A stretch of DNA of 64,000 bases from CBDAQA01 sp965198865 (GTDB lineage Bacteria; Planctomycetota; Phycisphaerae; Tepidisphaerales; Tepidisphaeraceae), in contig CBDAQA010000018.1 of the NCBI GenBank assembly GCA_965198865.1, positions 186,001 through 250,000 of the forward strand. The letters are read 5' to 3'. The translations under genes were made by a program, and so were the position numbers. Each line of letters starts with the position of its first letter. The stretch's first letter is position 1. The notes under the pieces are model-generated. The model was not told where the DNA came from and did no database searches. It saw nothing but the letters and a program-made list of their open reading frames with translations. Below, piece by piece: positions 23,906 through 32,443 of the stretch.

Positions 23906-24892
23906 TCACCACCGCTGGTGGACCAACGGCCGGATGAGCCGGTCGTAGATCTCGGTGGTCTTGGCCATCGCGTTGGCGGACAGCGGCGGGAGGGCGGCGG
24001 CGGCGACGTTGTCGGTCGCCTGGTCGGGGCGGCGACCGCCGGGGATGACGCAGCTGACGGCGTCGAACATCAGGATCCAGCGCAACGCGAACTGAGCCAT
24101 CGTCGCGCCGCCGGGGACCAGTGGGCGAAGTTCCTCGACGGCGGCGAGGGCGACGTCGAGCGGGACGCCGCTGAAGGTCTCGCCCTGGTCGAACGCCTCG
24201 CCGCCGCGGTTGAAGTTGCGGTGGTCGTCGGCCTCGAACTGGGTCAGCTTGGAGATCTTCCCCGTGAGCAGCCCGCTGGCCAGCGGCACGCGGGCGAGGA
24301 TGCCGACGCGCCTCTCCCTCGCCAGCGCGAAGAACGACTCGGCCGGCCGGGCGCGGAACAGGTTGTAGATGATCTGCACGGTCTGGACGTTGGGGAACTG
24401 GACGGCCTTGATCGCCTGCTCCACCTTCTCCACGCTGACGCCGTAGTGGCGGATCTTGCCGGCCTTGGTCAGCGCGTCGAGGTCTGCGAACACCTCGGGC
24501 ATGTAGTAGACGTCGTTCGGCGGGCAGTGCAGTTGCAGCAGGTCGATCGCGTCGGCCTTGAGGTTGACCAGCGACCGCTCGACGAACCGGGTGAGGTTGA
24601 TGCCGTTGTAGCCGTCGGCCGTGTGCGGGTCGAGCCGCCGGCCGGCCTTGGTGGCGACGTAGATCGTGTCGCGTGCTCGCTCGGATTTCAATTGGGCGAC
24701 GAGCCGCTCGCTGCGGCCGTCGCCGTACACGTCGGCGGTGTCGATGAAGTTCACGCCGGCGTCGACCGCGGCGTGCAGGGTCTTCATCGACGTTGCGTCG
24801 TCCACCTGCCCCCAACTGCCGCCGATCGCCCAGGCGCCGAACGAGACTTCGGACACGTCGAAACCGGTGCGGCCGAGGGGGCGGTAGTTCAT
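23906..24892 (-). CDS. Aldo/keto reductase
   Basis: The 328-residue cytoplasmic protein has the aldo/keto reductase catalytic set: NFIDTADVYGDGRSE with Asp51 and Tyr56, VATKAGR with Lys82, and LLQLHCPP with His122. The NADPH-binding end is present as IPGGRRPDQATDN near the C-terminus. Members reduce aldehydes or ketones with NADPH using a TIM barrel. The closest pattern is the AKR11/12-like group seen near sugar-metabolism genes, but the substrate is not deducible. It is preceded on the same strand by a 71-bp palindrome and a hypothetical gene. Confidence 0.92.
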   Translation of the reverse strand: MNYRPLGRTGFDVSEVSFGAWAIGGSWGQVDDATSMKTLHAAVDAGVNFIDTADVYGDGRSERLVAQLKSERARDTIYVATKAGRRLDPHTADGYNGINLTRFVERSLVNLKADAIDLLQLHCPPNDVYYMPEVFADLDALTKAGKIRHYGVSVEKVEQAIKAVQFPNVQTVQIIYNLFRARPAESFFALARERRVGILARVPLASGLLTGKISKLTQFEADDHRNFNRGGEAFDQGETFSGVPLDVALAAVEELRPLVPGGATMAQFALRWILMFDAVSCVIPGGRRPDQATDNVAAAALPPLSANAMAKTTEIYDRLIRPLVHQRW

Positions 24893-24913
24893 GGTCGCAT
24901 TGTAGTTGCCGAT

Positions 24914-24984
24914 CGTTTAGCGGTCGCCCCGAAGGGGCACTCCTCAACGCTCGAAGAGTGCCCCTTCGGGGCGACCGCTAAACG
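24914..24984. repeat. 71-bp perfect palindromic element
   Basis: Two exact 29-bp complementary arms (24914-24942 and 24956-24984) enclose a 13-nt loop. The right arm contains the last codons and TAG of the upstream hypothetical gene. It could end transcription in either direction or be a REP-like element. It has no T-rich tail. Confidence 0.85.
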
Positions 24985-25490
24985 TGATCGGTTCGCCCCG
25001 CGCGCCCCGCCGGCCGCGACCGCGGGTCGGGCGGGATGAAGTTCGGGGCGTCGTCCGGCAAATCCTCGTCCGGCGGGACGGCCTCAACGTAGTAGCCGTC
25101 GACCTTCGCGTGGTCGATCGGCCTCATCGGGCCGTCGCCGTCGAACAGGGCGGCCTCGGCGTCGAAGCCGACGTCGGCGGCGGCGAGCGCCCGGCGGACC
25201 TGCGGCTCCATCTGGGCGAACGCCTCGGCGACGGCCGCCTCGGGCGTCAGGCCGTGCTGCCACAGCACGCGGCTGGCCATCAGGAACCGCCCGTCGCGCA
25301 GCGTCTGCACCTCGCGCTTCGCGCCCCAGTACATCGCCTTGTCCAGGTCGGGGAACCGACCCGTAAACGTCATCTCGTACCGCAGCCCGCCGGCGTGCCG
25401 CTCGACGCCGAACACGGCCAGCTGCGTCGGCTTGCCCGGCAGGTTCTTCGGCCAGCCGGCGTTGTTGGCGGAACTCTCGATCGGGTTCAT
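24978..25490 (-). CDS. Hypothetical soluble protein
   Basis: The 170-residue product is acidic and contains YEMTFTGRFPDLDKAMYWGAK near the N-terminus, and a Pro-rich tail (PDDAPNFIPPDPRS). No signal peptide or membrane segment is seen and I recognise no family. The ATG at 25490 is chosen because GGAGGG precedes it. An in-frame ATG at 25523 lies in a dispersed TTCGA repeat. The C-terminal residues and stop codon are encoded by the 24914-24984 palindrome. It lies between nuoC upstream and the aldo/keto reductase downstream, all on the minus strand. Confidence 0.6.
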   Translation of the reverse strand: MNPIESSANNAGWPKNLPGKPTQLAVFGVERHAGGLRYEMTFTGRFPDLDKAMYWGAKREVQTLRDGRFLMASRVLWQHGLTPEAAVAEAFAQMEPQVRRALAAADVGFDAEAALFDGDGPMRPIDHAKVDGYYVEAVPPDEDLPDDAPNFIPPDPRSRPAGRAGRTDHV

Positions 25491-25499
25491 GCGCCCTCC

Positions 25500-25583
25500 G
25501 GACGGGACCTCGAAGTTCGACATCTCGAATGACGAGACGACGCGGGCCGCTTCGACATTCGAGGTTTGGGGATTCGGACGTTC
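25500..25583. repeat. Dispersed TTCGA-rich repeat, copy 2
   Basis: It contains TCGAATGACGA and ATTCGAGGTTTGGGGATTCG, matching the wording of the stretch at 3105-3186. It lies between nuoC and the hypothetical gene downstream. Confidence 0.6.
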
Positions 25584-25584
25584 C

Positions 25585-26169
25585 TCATGCCCCCTCGCGG
25601 GTGACGACCTTGTAGTCCTCGCGCTCGCCGAGCCCGCGCAGGGGGTAGTCCTTGCGCAGCGGGTGGGAGCCGAAGCCGTTCCACGTCATCAGCCGGCGGA
25701 GGTCGGGGTGGTTGACGAAGAGGATGCCCATCAGGTCGTACGCCTCGCGCTCCATCCACTCTGCGCCGGGCCACACGCCGCACACGCTGTCGACCTTCAG
25801 GCCGGGGTCGCCCTTGGCGATCGCGTCCTCGTCGCGGAGCACGTTGTCGGGGTCGGGCAGCGTGTCTCGCTCGGGGTCGAGGAACACCTTGAGCCACAGC
25901 CGGCTGTTGTGGGGGATGCTGGTCAGGCCGTAGTTGACGGCGAAGCGGTGCTTCGCGCCGGGGAAGTTCAGGTAGTCGACGGCGTTCAGCTCGAACAGCA
26001 GGTCGTACCGCAGGCCGGGGTCGTCGCGGAGGAACTTGCAGACGGCCACGACGTGCTCGCGCGGGACGTTGATCGTCACCTGCTCGCGGAACTCGTTGAC
26101 GCCCAGCTTGGCGTCGGGGAACTTGGCCTTGAGCGGCGCCAGGGCGGGGTGTTGGATCGAGAGGTGCAT
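25585..26169 (-). CDS. nuoC: NADH-quinone oxidoreductase subunit C
   Basis: The 194-residue product carries the subunit C signature: a region ending EWMEREAYDLMGILFVNHPD, then RLMTWNGFGSHPLRKDYPLRG. NuoC is a peripheral-arm subunit of complex I that contacts NuoB and NuoD near the quinone site. The neighbours are not nuo genes: upstream is a divergent HutX-like gene and downstream a hypothetical gene. The gene therefore looks detached from a nuo operon. Length is typical for a separate NuoC (not a NuoCD fusion). No clear Shine-Dalgarno precedes the ATG. Confidence 0.9.
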   Translation of the reverse strand: MHLSIQHPALAPLKAKFPDAKLGVNEFREQVTINVPREHVVAVCKFLRDDPGLRYDLLFELNAVDYLNFPGAKHRFAVNYGLTSIPHNSRLWLKVFLDPERDTLPDPDNVLRDEDAIAKGDPGLKVDSVCGVWPGAEWMEREAYDLMGILFVNHPDLRRLMTWNGFGSHPLRKDYPLRGLGEREDYKVVTREGA

Positions 26170-26223
26170 CGGGCCACAGTTTCCGATGGCGTGCGCGGCG
26201 GGTCAAGCATTGCGACGGCGAGG

Positions 26224-26243
26224 CCCCGGATGTACACCCGGGG
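26224..26243. repeat. 20-bp CCCCGGATGTACACCCGGGG palindrome
   Basis: This imperfect palindrome lies 20 bp before the hutX-like start. A copy differing at two bases is at 52553-52572 before the GH38 gene. It could be an extragenic repeat or a binding site. Confidence 0.6.
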
Positions 26244-26263
26244 CGCCCATACAGGAGTGCCGA

Positions 26264-26776
26264 TTGCCGACCGTTGACATCGCAGCCATCCGCGCCGCCG
26301 TGGCGAGCAACACGCGACGCATGACCTCACAGGTCGCCCGCGACCTGGGCGTGCCCGAGGCGGAGGTGATCCGCGCGCTGCCCGACGGGCAGGCGGTGGC
26401 GCTGGACGTATCGCGGTGGGAGGAGCTGATCCGTGCGTTCGAGCCGCTGGGGAGGGTCCACGTGATCTGCACGAACGGGGCGGTCACGCTGGAGTCGTTC
26501 GGGCAGTTCGGGAACTTCTCGACCTTCGGCGACTACTTCAACGTCCAGACGGCGACGCTCGACATGCACGTTCGCCATGGGAAGCTGGCGGCGGCGTTCG
26601 GGGTCGTCAAGCCGGGCCACATGGACGGGGTGAGCACCGTCAGCGTGCAGTTCTACGACGACCGCGGCGACTCGGCGTTCAAGGTGTTCCTGAGCTTCGG
26701 CGGCAAGCCGACGCCGCCGGAACGCATGGCGGCGTTCGAGGCGATCCGCGAGCGGTTCGGTATCACGAGCGCGTGA
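26264..26776 (+). CDS. hutX: HutX/ChuX-like heme utilisation protein
   Basis: The 170-residue protein resembles cytosolic heme carrier/degradation proteins of the HutX/ChuX type. An N-terminal helical part (VASNTRRMTSQVARDLGVPE) is followed by a beta-sheet with NGAVTLESFGQFGNFSTF and DYFNVQTATLDMHV. The end is VSTVSVQFYDDRGDSAFKVFL, the usual SVQFF...G...KIY pattern of the family. The start is a TTG at 26264 with AGGAG seven bases upstream. No signal peptide is seen. No other heme-uptake gene is nearby, so the role is inferred from fold pattern alone. A short hairpin follows the stop. Confidence 0.75.
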   Translation: MPTVDIAAIRAAVASNTRRMTSQVARDLGVPEAEVIRALPDGQAVALDVSRWEELIRAFEPLGRVHVICTNGAVTLESFGQFGNFSTFGDYFNVQTATLDMHVRHGKLAAAFGVVKPGHMDGVSTVSVQFYDDRGDSAFKVFLSFGGKPTPPERMAAFEAIRERFGITSA

Positions 26777-26777
26777 T

Positions 26778-26820
26778 GCGAATCACGGCGGGTGCCGCTT
26801 GGGGCCTGCCGGCGATTCGC
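26778..26820. terminator. Hairpin after hutX
   Basis: The arms GCGAATC...CGGCGGG...GCC and GGC...CTGCCGG...GATTCGC pair around a short loop right after the hutX-like stop. There is no U-run. It could be a terminator for both converging genes or a small extragenic palindrome. Confidence 0.45.
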
Positions 26821-26883
26821 GTCGCCAGGTCCGCGAAGCCGCGAGCGGCACAGGTCAACTCCACCGCTGGATTGGGTTGCCGC

Positions 26884-28485
26884 TCACGGCGCGGTCGTCG
26901 GCGCCGTGGTGGGGACGGTTGCCCCGGCGTGCCCGCGGGTGGCGGACATGATCGTCTGAAGCCGGGCGCCGGCCCGGCGGATGCGGCGGAGGTACTCGAA
27001 CCGGTCGCCGTTGGGGTCCTCGTTGGCCTGCGGCGGGTACATCTGCTCGGCGACGGCCGCCGCCCGCAGCACGTCGTCCGGGCGCATCGCCTCGATCGGC
27101 TTCTGCTGGGACGTCGGCAGCACGGCGTAGCCGTTGGGCAGCGCCTTGGCCAGGATGCCGGGCTCGGTGTAGTACCGCAGGAGGATCAGGTCGTAGGCGA
27201 CGGCGCTGTTGGCGTAACCGCCGGTCGCGGCCGACAGCAGCTCGTCCCGCCCCGGCCCCGCGGGCAGGGTCAGGGCCGACAGGAAGTCCCGGTCGGCGGC
27301 GGTGATCAGGGCCTCGGCGCTCAGCTCGGTCATGTAGAGCCGGTACTGCTGGGCGCGGTCGGGGAAGTTGTGGATGTGCCGCTCGTACTCGGCCAGCGAG
27401 TCGGGCACCAGCTTCGTCGCACGGTCGTAGTCGGCGATGGCCAGCGCCAGCGCCGCCCTGTCGACCACGGCCTGCGTCAGCGTCGCGCCGGCGGTGACGG
27501 CATCGGGGTTGGCGACGTCGTCGGGAACCGTCGTGCCGAACGCCTGCGCCTCGCGGCGGCGACCCTGCTCCACCTCGTCGTCGGCCCAGTTCTTCAACGT
27601 CAGCGGCGGGCGGCTGTCGACGACGACGTCGCTCAGCTGGTCGTGGTGCTGATGCTTGTCGTTCATCAGCTCCGCGCACCGCATGTAGTAGTTGTACGCC
27701 AGCCCGAACGTCGACACGCCGTCCGTGTAGGGCCCGTAGGGGTGCTGCGGGTCGGCCAGGTAGCGGAGCTCGCCCTCGGGCCCGCCCAACGACGGCAGCA
27801 CGTTGAAGTGGTCGTCCAGCACGGGGTCGAGCTTGACGCGGCGCCAGCCGAGGTCGGCGCGGCGGGCGGCGGTCTCGACGGCGTGCGGCTGGGTCTCCTC
27901 GCGCACCCGGCGGCGGTAGTAGTTCTTCTCCGAGCTGGTCCCCAGCTTGTCGAAGTAGAGCTGCCCGATCGCCCCGACGATGTTGATGTCGTCCGGCTTC
28001 TGCACGTCCACGTTGTGGGCGTAGTCCAGCGCGCTCAGGATCGTGTCGTACTTGTTGGCCAGCGAGGCCATCTGGACCGAGATGTTGTAAGCCTTGTTCC
28101 AGATCTGGAACAGGTGGACCGTGTCGAACTCGGGCTGGAGCAGGCGGATCCACTCGATCTCGGTGTCGACGCCCTCGAGGTCCTTCTCCGTCTTCTGATT
28201 CTCGCTGTCGGTCCAGAGGATCATCACCAGCGGCCCCTTGAGGCCGCCCAGCAGAAGCCCCAGGGCGAAGCTGTTCATGCTCGACAGGCTGGTGGTCGAC
28301 GCCGCCTGCTCGCCGGACGTGGGCAGGGCCTTGGCGCGGACGTAGTCGGCGACGAACCGGGTGGCGGCCGACAGCGCCAGCGACGCCGCCATGAACAGCG
28401 CGACGCCGCGGCGCCCGCTGCGGCGGCGGGGCCGGGACGACGTCGGGGCGGTGCCGGGGGTGGGCGGGGTCTCCAGGACGGTCAC
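26884..28485 (-). CDS. ABC-export-associated membrane-anchored helical protein
   Basis: The 533-residue product has a basic Pro/Ser-rich N-terminus and a membrane segment (GVALFMAASLALSAATRFV). A second hydrophobic stretch (FALGLLLGGLKGPLVMILW) is followed by a long, mostly helical region with TPR-like signs (EYERHIHNFPDRAQQYRLY, LALAIADYDRATKLV). The C-terminus is Thr/Pro/Ala rich. I recognise no named family. The start is a GTG at 28485 that overlaps the stop of the permease gene (GTGA) and has AAGGAGGTG upstream, so translation is coupled. It probably works with the ABC transporter encoded just upstream. Confidence 0.65.
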   Translation of the reverse strand: MTVLETPPTPGTAPTSSRPRRRSGRRGVALFMAASLALSAATRFVADYVRAKALPTSGEQAASTTSLSSMNSFALGLLLGGLKGPLVMILWTDSENQKTEKDLEGVDTEIEWIRLLQPEFDTVHLFQIWNKAYNISVQMASLANKYDTILSALDYAHNVDVQKPDDINIVGAIGQLYFDKLGTSSEKNYYRRRVREETQPHAVETAARRADLGWRRVKLDPVLDDHFNVLPSLGGPEGELRYLADPQHPYGPYTDGVSTFGLAYNYYMRCAELMNDKHQHHDQLSDVVVDSRPPLTLKNWADDEVEQGRRREAQAFGTTVPDDVANPDAVTAGATLTQAVVDRAALALAIADYDRATKLVPDSLAEYERHIHNFPDRAQQYRLYMTELSAEALITAADRDFLSALTLPAGPGRDELLSAATGGYANSAVAYDLILLRYYTEPGILAKALPNGYAVLPTSQQKPIEAMRPDDVLRAAAVAEQMYPPQANEDPNGDRFEYLRRIRRAGARLQTIMSATRGHAGATVPTTAPTTAP

Positions 28486-30542
28486 GGGGCCACCTCCTTG
28501 TGCTTCAGGATCATGTACGCGGCCACGGTCAGCGGCAGGCCGAAGCCGACCAGTACCCAGGCCCCGTCGAACAGCGTGCGGACCGGGATGGTGATGCCCC
28601 GGTCGATGTCGTCGGTCGCCGAGAAGGCCGAGATGTCGGGGAAGACGCTGGCGACGGTCTTGAACGTCTTGTTGAGCAGGTCGACCGACTGGGCGACGGC
28701 GGTGCTGGTCGCCACGTCGCGGACGCCGAACTCGCTGACGAACTGGCGCCCCAGCCCGGCCGAGGCGGCGTCGCCCAGCTCGTTCAGCGCCCACCGGCCC
28801 AGCAGCAGGACCAGCGTCAGCACCACCGCCGTCGGCCAGGTGAGGAACGTGCTGCAGAACACGCTGATGGCCGTCACCAGGATCGACAGCAGCCAGAGGA
28901 CGGTCAGGCTCTTGACCAGGTTCCAGCCGAACCCGGTCTCGGCCTGCACGACCGACAGGCTGCGCGGCTTGAGGCCGACCCACTGCTCGGGGCTGAGGCA
29001 CTGGATCGTCACGTCGAAGTTGCCCGAGCGGGCGAGGTCGGCGGGGATGGCGGCGTAGAGGGGGCGGTTGTTCTCCGGGTGCAGGCCCGGCACGTCGGCG
29101 GCGTGGTTGCCGTCGGGGTCGGTGACGGTGAGGCGGATGTTGGTCAGCTCGTCGTGCGACGTGGCGTCGCCGTTCTTCTCGACGCCGACCCGCAGCTCGA
29201 TCGGCACCGAGGTCGCCCCGGACGGGACGGACATGCTCAGGTCGCGGAACCGGTAGACGCAGGCCTGGGTGGTGCCGGTCGGGTCGCCCTTCACCTGCTG
29301 GCCGTAGGTGCCCTCGCGGCCGGTGAACGTGATCTGCCCGGGTTGGCCGGGGTGGCCAGGGTCGTCGGGCAGCAACAGCTTCGTCTCGATCGCGCCGCTG
29401 TCGTTAATGATGGGCACCTGGACCTGAACGGGGCGGCTGTTCGGATCGTCATCCACCCACACGGCCTCACCGACCGCGCCGGGGGCGATGGCGACGTAGA
29501 CGTACGGCACCGGCCGGAGCTGCGCGACGCCGGCGAGGGAGAAGTCGGCCGCGGCCACCGCTTTGCCGGCCGGGTCGGTCAGGGGGACCGGCGGCGGGTT
29601 GTTCGCCGTCGCCATGATGCTGTTCACGTTCGGGTCGAAGATCTGCACGGCCACCACCGGCGGGCCGGGCGGCTTCGCGGGGGCACCGGGGGCGGGCTTG
29701 GCCGCGCTGGCGGGGGCGGGCTCGTACCCCAGCCGGAGGAGGACCTGCAGGCCCGGCCCCGCGTACTGCTTGTTGGCGTCGGGGTCGTAGGCGACGAGGT
29801 TCGGCGGCAGCCGGAACGGGACGAGCATGTACCCGTCCCCGTTCAGGTACCGCCGGTGGTTCCCCGGCACCGGGGGCCGGCCGAAGATGTTCATCGCGAT
29901 CGGGTCGGCCAGCGTCTTGGCGTTCAGCAGCCCCGCGTCGACGTAGTGGGTGAACGTCGGGACGCTGATCGGCTCGACCAGCTTGTTGTCCAGCCGGTAC
30001 TTCAGGTCGGACGTCAACAGCCGGGCCCGCAGGTGCAGGTAGCCCCAGGTGAAGGCGCCCATGGTCAGCAGGATGACGAACGACACCCGGGCGAACCCGA
30101 CCACCTTGCCCAGCACGATCTCCAGCCGGGTGGTCGGCTTGGTGACGACCAGGAAGATGACGCGGTTCTCGATCTCCCGCGGCAGGTTCGTGCAGGCCAG
30201 GATCAGCGTCGACAGCACGACGACCAGGCCCGAGGCGAACAGGCAGAACTTGGTGGTCTGGCGGATGGCGTCCTGCTCGTCGCTGGGCTGCTGGAGCTGG
30301 ACGATGGCGACCAGCCCGACGATGGCCAGGGGGATGATCCAGAGGATGCGGCGGCGGACCGACTCGGCGAAGCAGACGCCGGAGATCGCCCAGACGCGCT
30401 TGCCGCTGAAGCGCGGCACGTCGGTCCGGCCGACCACGGCGAGGCCGACGATGACGACGATCGCCCCGATGATCAGCAGGACGTTGTTCAGGAGCCAGTC
30501 GGTGACGGCGGCGAGGAGGGTGGCGAGCGTCGGGATCAGCAT
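28482..30542 (-). CDS. ABC-2-type transporter permease
   Basis: The 686-residue product has membrane helices at the N-terminus (about 15-40, 68-85, 100-125, 155-180) and a cluster at the C-terminus (about 570-680), around a long soluble part of roughly 380 residues. ABC-2 family features are IENRVIFLVVTKPTTRLEIVLGK followed by FARVSFVILLTMGAF. The large periplasmic insert has Pro/Ala-rich linkers and beta-rich segments. The gene lies 115 bp downstream of the ATPase gene and overlaps the next gene by 4 bp. The cargo is unknown. An ABC exporter of the Gld/Nat type is a possibility. Confidence 0.82.
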   Translation of the reverse strand: MLIPTLATLLAAVTDWLLNNVLLIIGAIVVIVGLAVVGRTDVPRFSGKRVWAISGVCFAESVRRRILWIIPLAIVGLVAIVQLQQPSDEQDAIRQTTKFCLFASGLVVVLSTLILACTNLPREIENRVIFLVVTKPTTRLEIVLGKVVGFARVSFVILLTMGAFTWGYLHLRARLLTSDLKYRLDNKLVEPISVPTFTHYVDAGLLNAKTLADPIAMNIFGRPPVPGNHRRYLNGDGYMLVPFRLPPNLVAYDPDANKQYAGPGLQVLLRLGYEPAPASAAKPAPGAPAKPPGPPVVAVQIFDPNVNSIMATANNPPPVPLTDPAGKAVAAADFSLAGVAQLRPVPYVYVAIAPGAVGEAVWVDDDPNSRPVQVQVPIINDSGAIETKLLLPDDPGHPGQPGQITFTGREGTYGQQVKGDPTGTTQACVYRFRDLSMSVPSGATSVPIELRVGVEKNGDATSHDELTNIRLTVTDPDGNHAADVPGLHPENNRPLYAAIPADLARSGNFDVTIQCLSPEQWVGLKPRSLSVVQAETGFGWNLVKSLTVLWLLSILVTAISVFCSTFLTWPTAVVLTLVLLLGRWALNELGDAASAGLGRQFVSEFGVRDVATSTAVAQSVDLLNKTFKTVASVFPDISAFSATDDIDRGITIPVRTLFDGAWVLVGFGLPLTVAAYMILKHKEVAP

Positions 30543-30657
30543 GTCGGAGGCTCCGGGCGGTACGGGCTGGCTCCCGGTGCGGTCCTGACCTCACCCTGGA
30601 GAACCCGGGGCGGGGCCGGCAGGGCCCCGACGGGTTGGCAAACGATATGCGATGCGC

Positions 30658-31575
30658 TCAGCGGGCCTCGTGCGACCCGGTGTAGCTGCCCGACCTGCCG
30701 TCGACCCCCGTGGCCAACGTGTTCTCGCGGACGATCCGCATGAACAGGTCCTCCAGCGTGGTCGTCGGGTGGGTGACCTTGGGGTTCTGGATGCCCATCG
30801 TCTGCAGGTAGCCCTGCACCTGCTGGACCTGCTCGGGCGTCATCCCGCCGGTCTCGATCTGGGTCACGTCGCGCACCTGCAGCAGGTCCTTCACGTCGCC
30901 CAGCGCCTGCATCTTGCCCCGGAACAGGATCGTGACCCGGTCGCACACGTCCTGCACGTCGGCCAGCAGGTGGCTGCACAGCAGCACGGTCTTGCCCTGC
31001 TGCTTCAGGCTGACGATCAGGTCCTTCATCTCGCGCGTGCCGATCGGGTCCAGGCCCGTGGTCGGCTCGTCCAGCAGGATCAGGTCGGGGTTGTTGATCA
31101 GCGCCTGGGCCAAGCCGATGCGGCGGGCCATGCCCTTGCTGTACTCGCGCAGCTTCCGCTTGCGGGCCTTGCCGTCGAGGCCGACGATGTCCAGCAGCTC
31201 CGGCACCCGCTTGTTCAGCGTGCGCCGGTCGATCTTGAACAGCCGGCCGTAGAACTTGAGGATCTCCTCGCCGTTGAGGAAGCGGTAGAGGTACGACTCC
31301 TCGGGCAGGAACCCGATCCGCTCGTTGATGGCCGAGTCGCCGGTCTTGTGCCCGAGCACAGTGGCCGACCCGGCCGAGGGGAAGATCAGGCCCAGGAGCA
31401 GCTTGATCGTGGTGCTCTTGCCCGACCCGTTCGGGCCGAGCAGGCCGAACACCTCGCCCCGGTGGATGGTCAGGTCGAGGTTCTCCAGCGCGCGGACCTT
31501 GTCCCGGCCCCAAAAGTCCTTGTAGACCTTGGACAGGTTCTGCGTGTGGACGGCTGCGTCGGTGATGTCGGCCAT
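30658..31575 (-). CDS. ABC transporter ATP-binding protein
   Basis: The 305-residue protein is a single nucleotide-binding domain with Walker A GPNGSGKST, the signature YSKGMARRIGLAQAL, Walker B LILLDEPTTGLDP and switch SHLLADV. It resembles ABC-2 export ATPases of the CcmA/NatA type, with a C-terminal extension after residue 230. It powers the ABC-2 permease encoded next to it on the same strand. Regulation is not visible. The gene follows rpsU by 65 bp and may be cotranscribed with it. Confidence 0.92.
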   Translation of the reverse strand: MADITDAAVHTQNLSKVYKDFWGRDKVRALENLDLTIHRGEVFGLLGPNGSGKSTTIKLLLGLIFPSAGSATVLGHKTGDSAINERIGFLPEESYLYRFLNGEEILKFYGRLFKIDRRTLNKRVPELLDIVGLDGKARKRKLREYSKGMARRIGLAQALINNPDLILLDEPTTGLDPIGTREMKDLIVSLKQQGKTVLLCSHLLADVQDVCDRVTILFRGKMQALGDVKDLLQVRDVTQIETGGMTPEQVQQVQGYLQTMGIQNPKVTHPTTTLEDLFMRIVRENTLATGVDGRSGSYTGSHEAR

Positions 31576-31640
31576 GTCGAAGTGGGGATGCTGCGGCGGC
31601 GGGGCGACCTCGGAACGACTAACCCGATCGTGCGAAGGGC

Positions 31641-31838
31641 TCAGCGGCGGCTGCTGGTGCCACCGATCGGCTTGATGCGGGGCTTGCTGCGGGCGCGGCG
31701 GCGACGCTTCTCGCTCGGCTTCTCGTAGTAGGCCACCCGCTTGATGTCCTTGGTGAGGCCCTCCTTCTCGCACATCTTCTTGAACCGGCGGAGCATCTGC
31801 TCGGCCGTCTCGTTCCCGCGGCTCTTGATCTTAATCAT
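31641..31838 (-). CDS. rpsU: Ribosomal protein bS21
   Basis: The 65-residue product is bS21, recognised from MIKIKSRGNETAEQMLRRFK, KMCEKEGLTKDIKR and the basic tail EKRRRRARSKPR. bS21 sits near the 3' end of 16S rRNA on the 30S platform and helps start-site selection. Length is within the normal range. It stands outside the usual dnaG/rpoD context and precedes an ABC-export operon on the same strand. Confidence 0.96.
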   Translation of the reverse strand: MIKIKSRGNETAEQMLRRFKKMCEKEGLTKDIKRVAYYEKPSEKRRRRARSKPRIKPIGGTSSRR

Positions 31839-32011
31839 CTGGCGTCCTTCGCGTCCCGGCCACTGTCCCCGCCGGAGCCAACGCAGGCCCGGCGTTCGGT
31901 TTACTGACGAAAACAGCCGCCGGCACCTTTGCCATCGCGGCTGCGGGCCAATAGTCTACCCGCGGCCGATGGTCGGTCAAGGAACGGACGCCTCTACGGA
32001 CCGCATGCGCC

Positions 32012-32419
32012 ATGCCCGACGCGGTTGCACCCCCAATTTCCGAACACGCGATTTCCCTCCGCGTCCGCTACCCCGAGGTGGACGCCATGGGCTACCTCCA
32101 CCACAGCCGGTACCTGCAGTACTTCGAGATGGGCCGGGTCGAACTGCTCCGCGCCCACGGCTTCAGCTACGCCGACCTGGAACGCGCGGGCGTTTTCTTC
32201 GTCGTCACGAAAGCGGAAGTCCGCTACAGGGCCCCCGCCCGGTACGACGACGAGCTGCAGCTGACGACGCGGATCGTCAAGCAGACGTTCGTCCGCTACG
32301 ACCACGCCTACGTGCTGCGGCGGGGGACCACCATGCTGGCCGAGGGAACCACGACCATCGCCTGCGTGGGGCGGGACGGGCGGGTGGTGGCGATCCCGGA
32401 GATGATGCGGCGGGAGTGA
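32012..32419 (+). CDS. Acyl-CoA thioesterase, hotdog fold (YbgC/4HBT type)
   Basis: The 135-residue protein has the 4-hydroxybenzoyl-CoA thioesterase/YbgC pattern: RYPEVDAMGYLHHSRYLQYFEMGR, with catalytic Asp in the D-x-x-G-x-L-H-H motif, and later RYDDELQLTTRIV. Such enzymes hydrolyse acyl-CoA thioesters as homotetramers in the cytoplasm. The substrate cannot be told, although some YbgC members work with the Tol-Pal envelope system. The gene diverges from rpsU. A helix before Met (residues 1-10) is not conserved, so a later start is possible. Confidence 0.85.
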   Translation: MPDAVAPPISEHAISLRVRYPEVDAMGYLHHSRYLQYFEMGRVELLRAHGFSYADLERAGVFFVVTKAEVRYRAPARYDDELQLTTRIVKQTFVRYDHAYVLRRGTTMLAEGTTTIACVGRDGRVVAIPEMMRRE

Positions 32420-32443
32420 GGGCGCGGGTAGGGGGGCAGTGCA

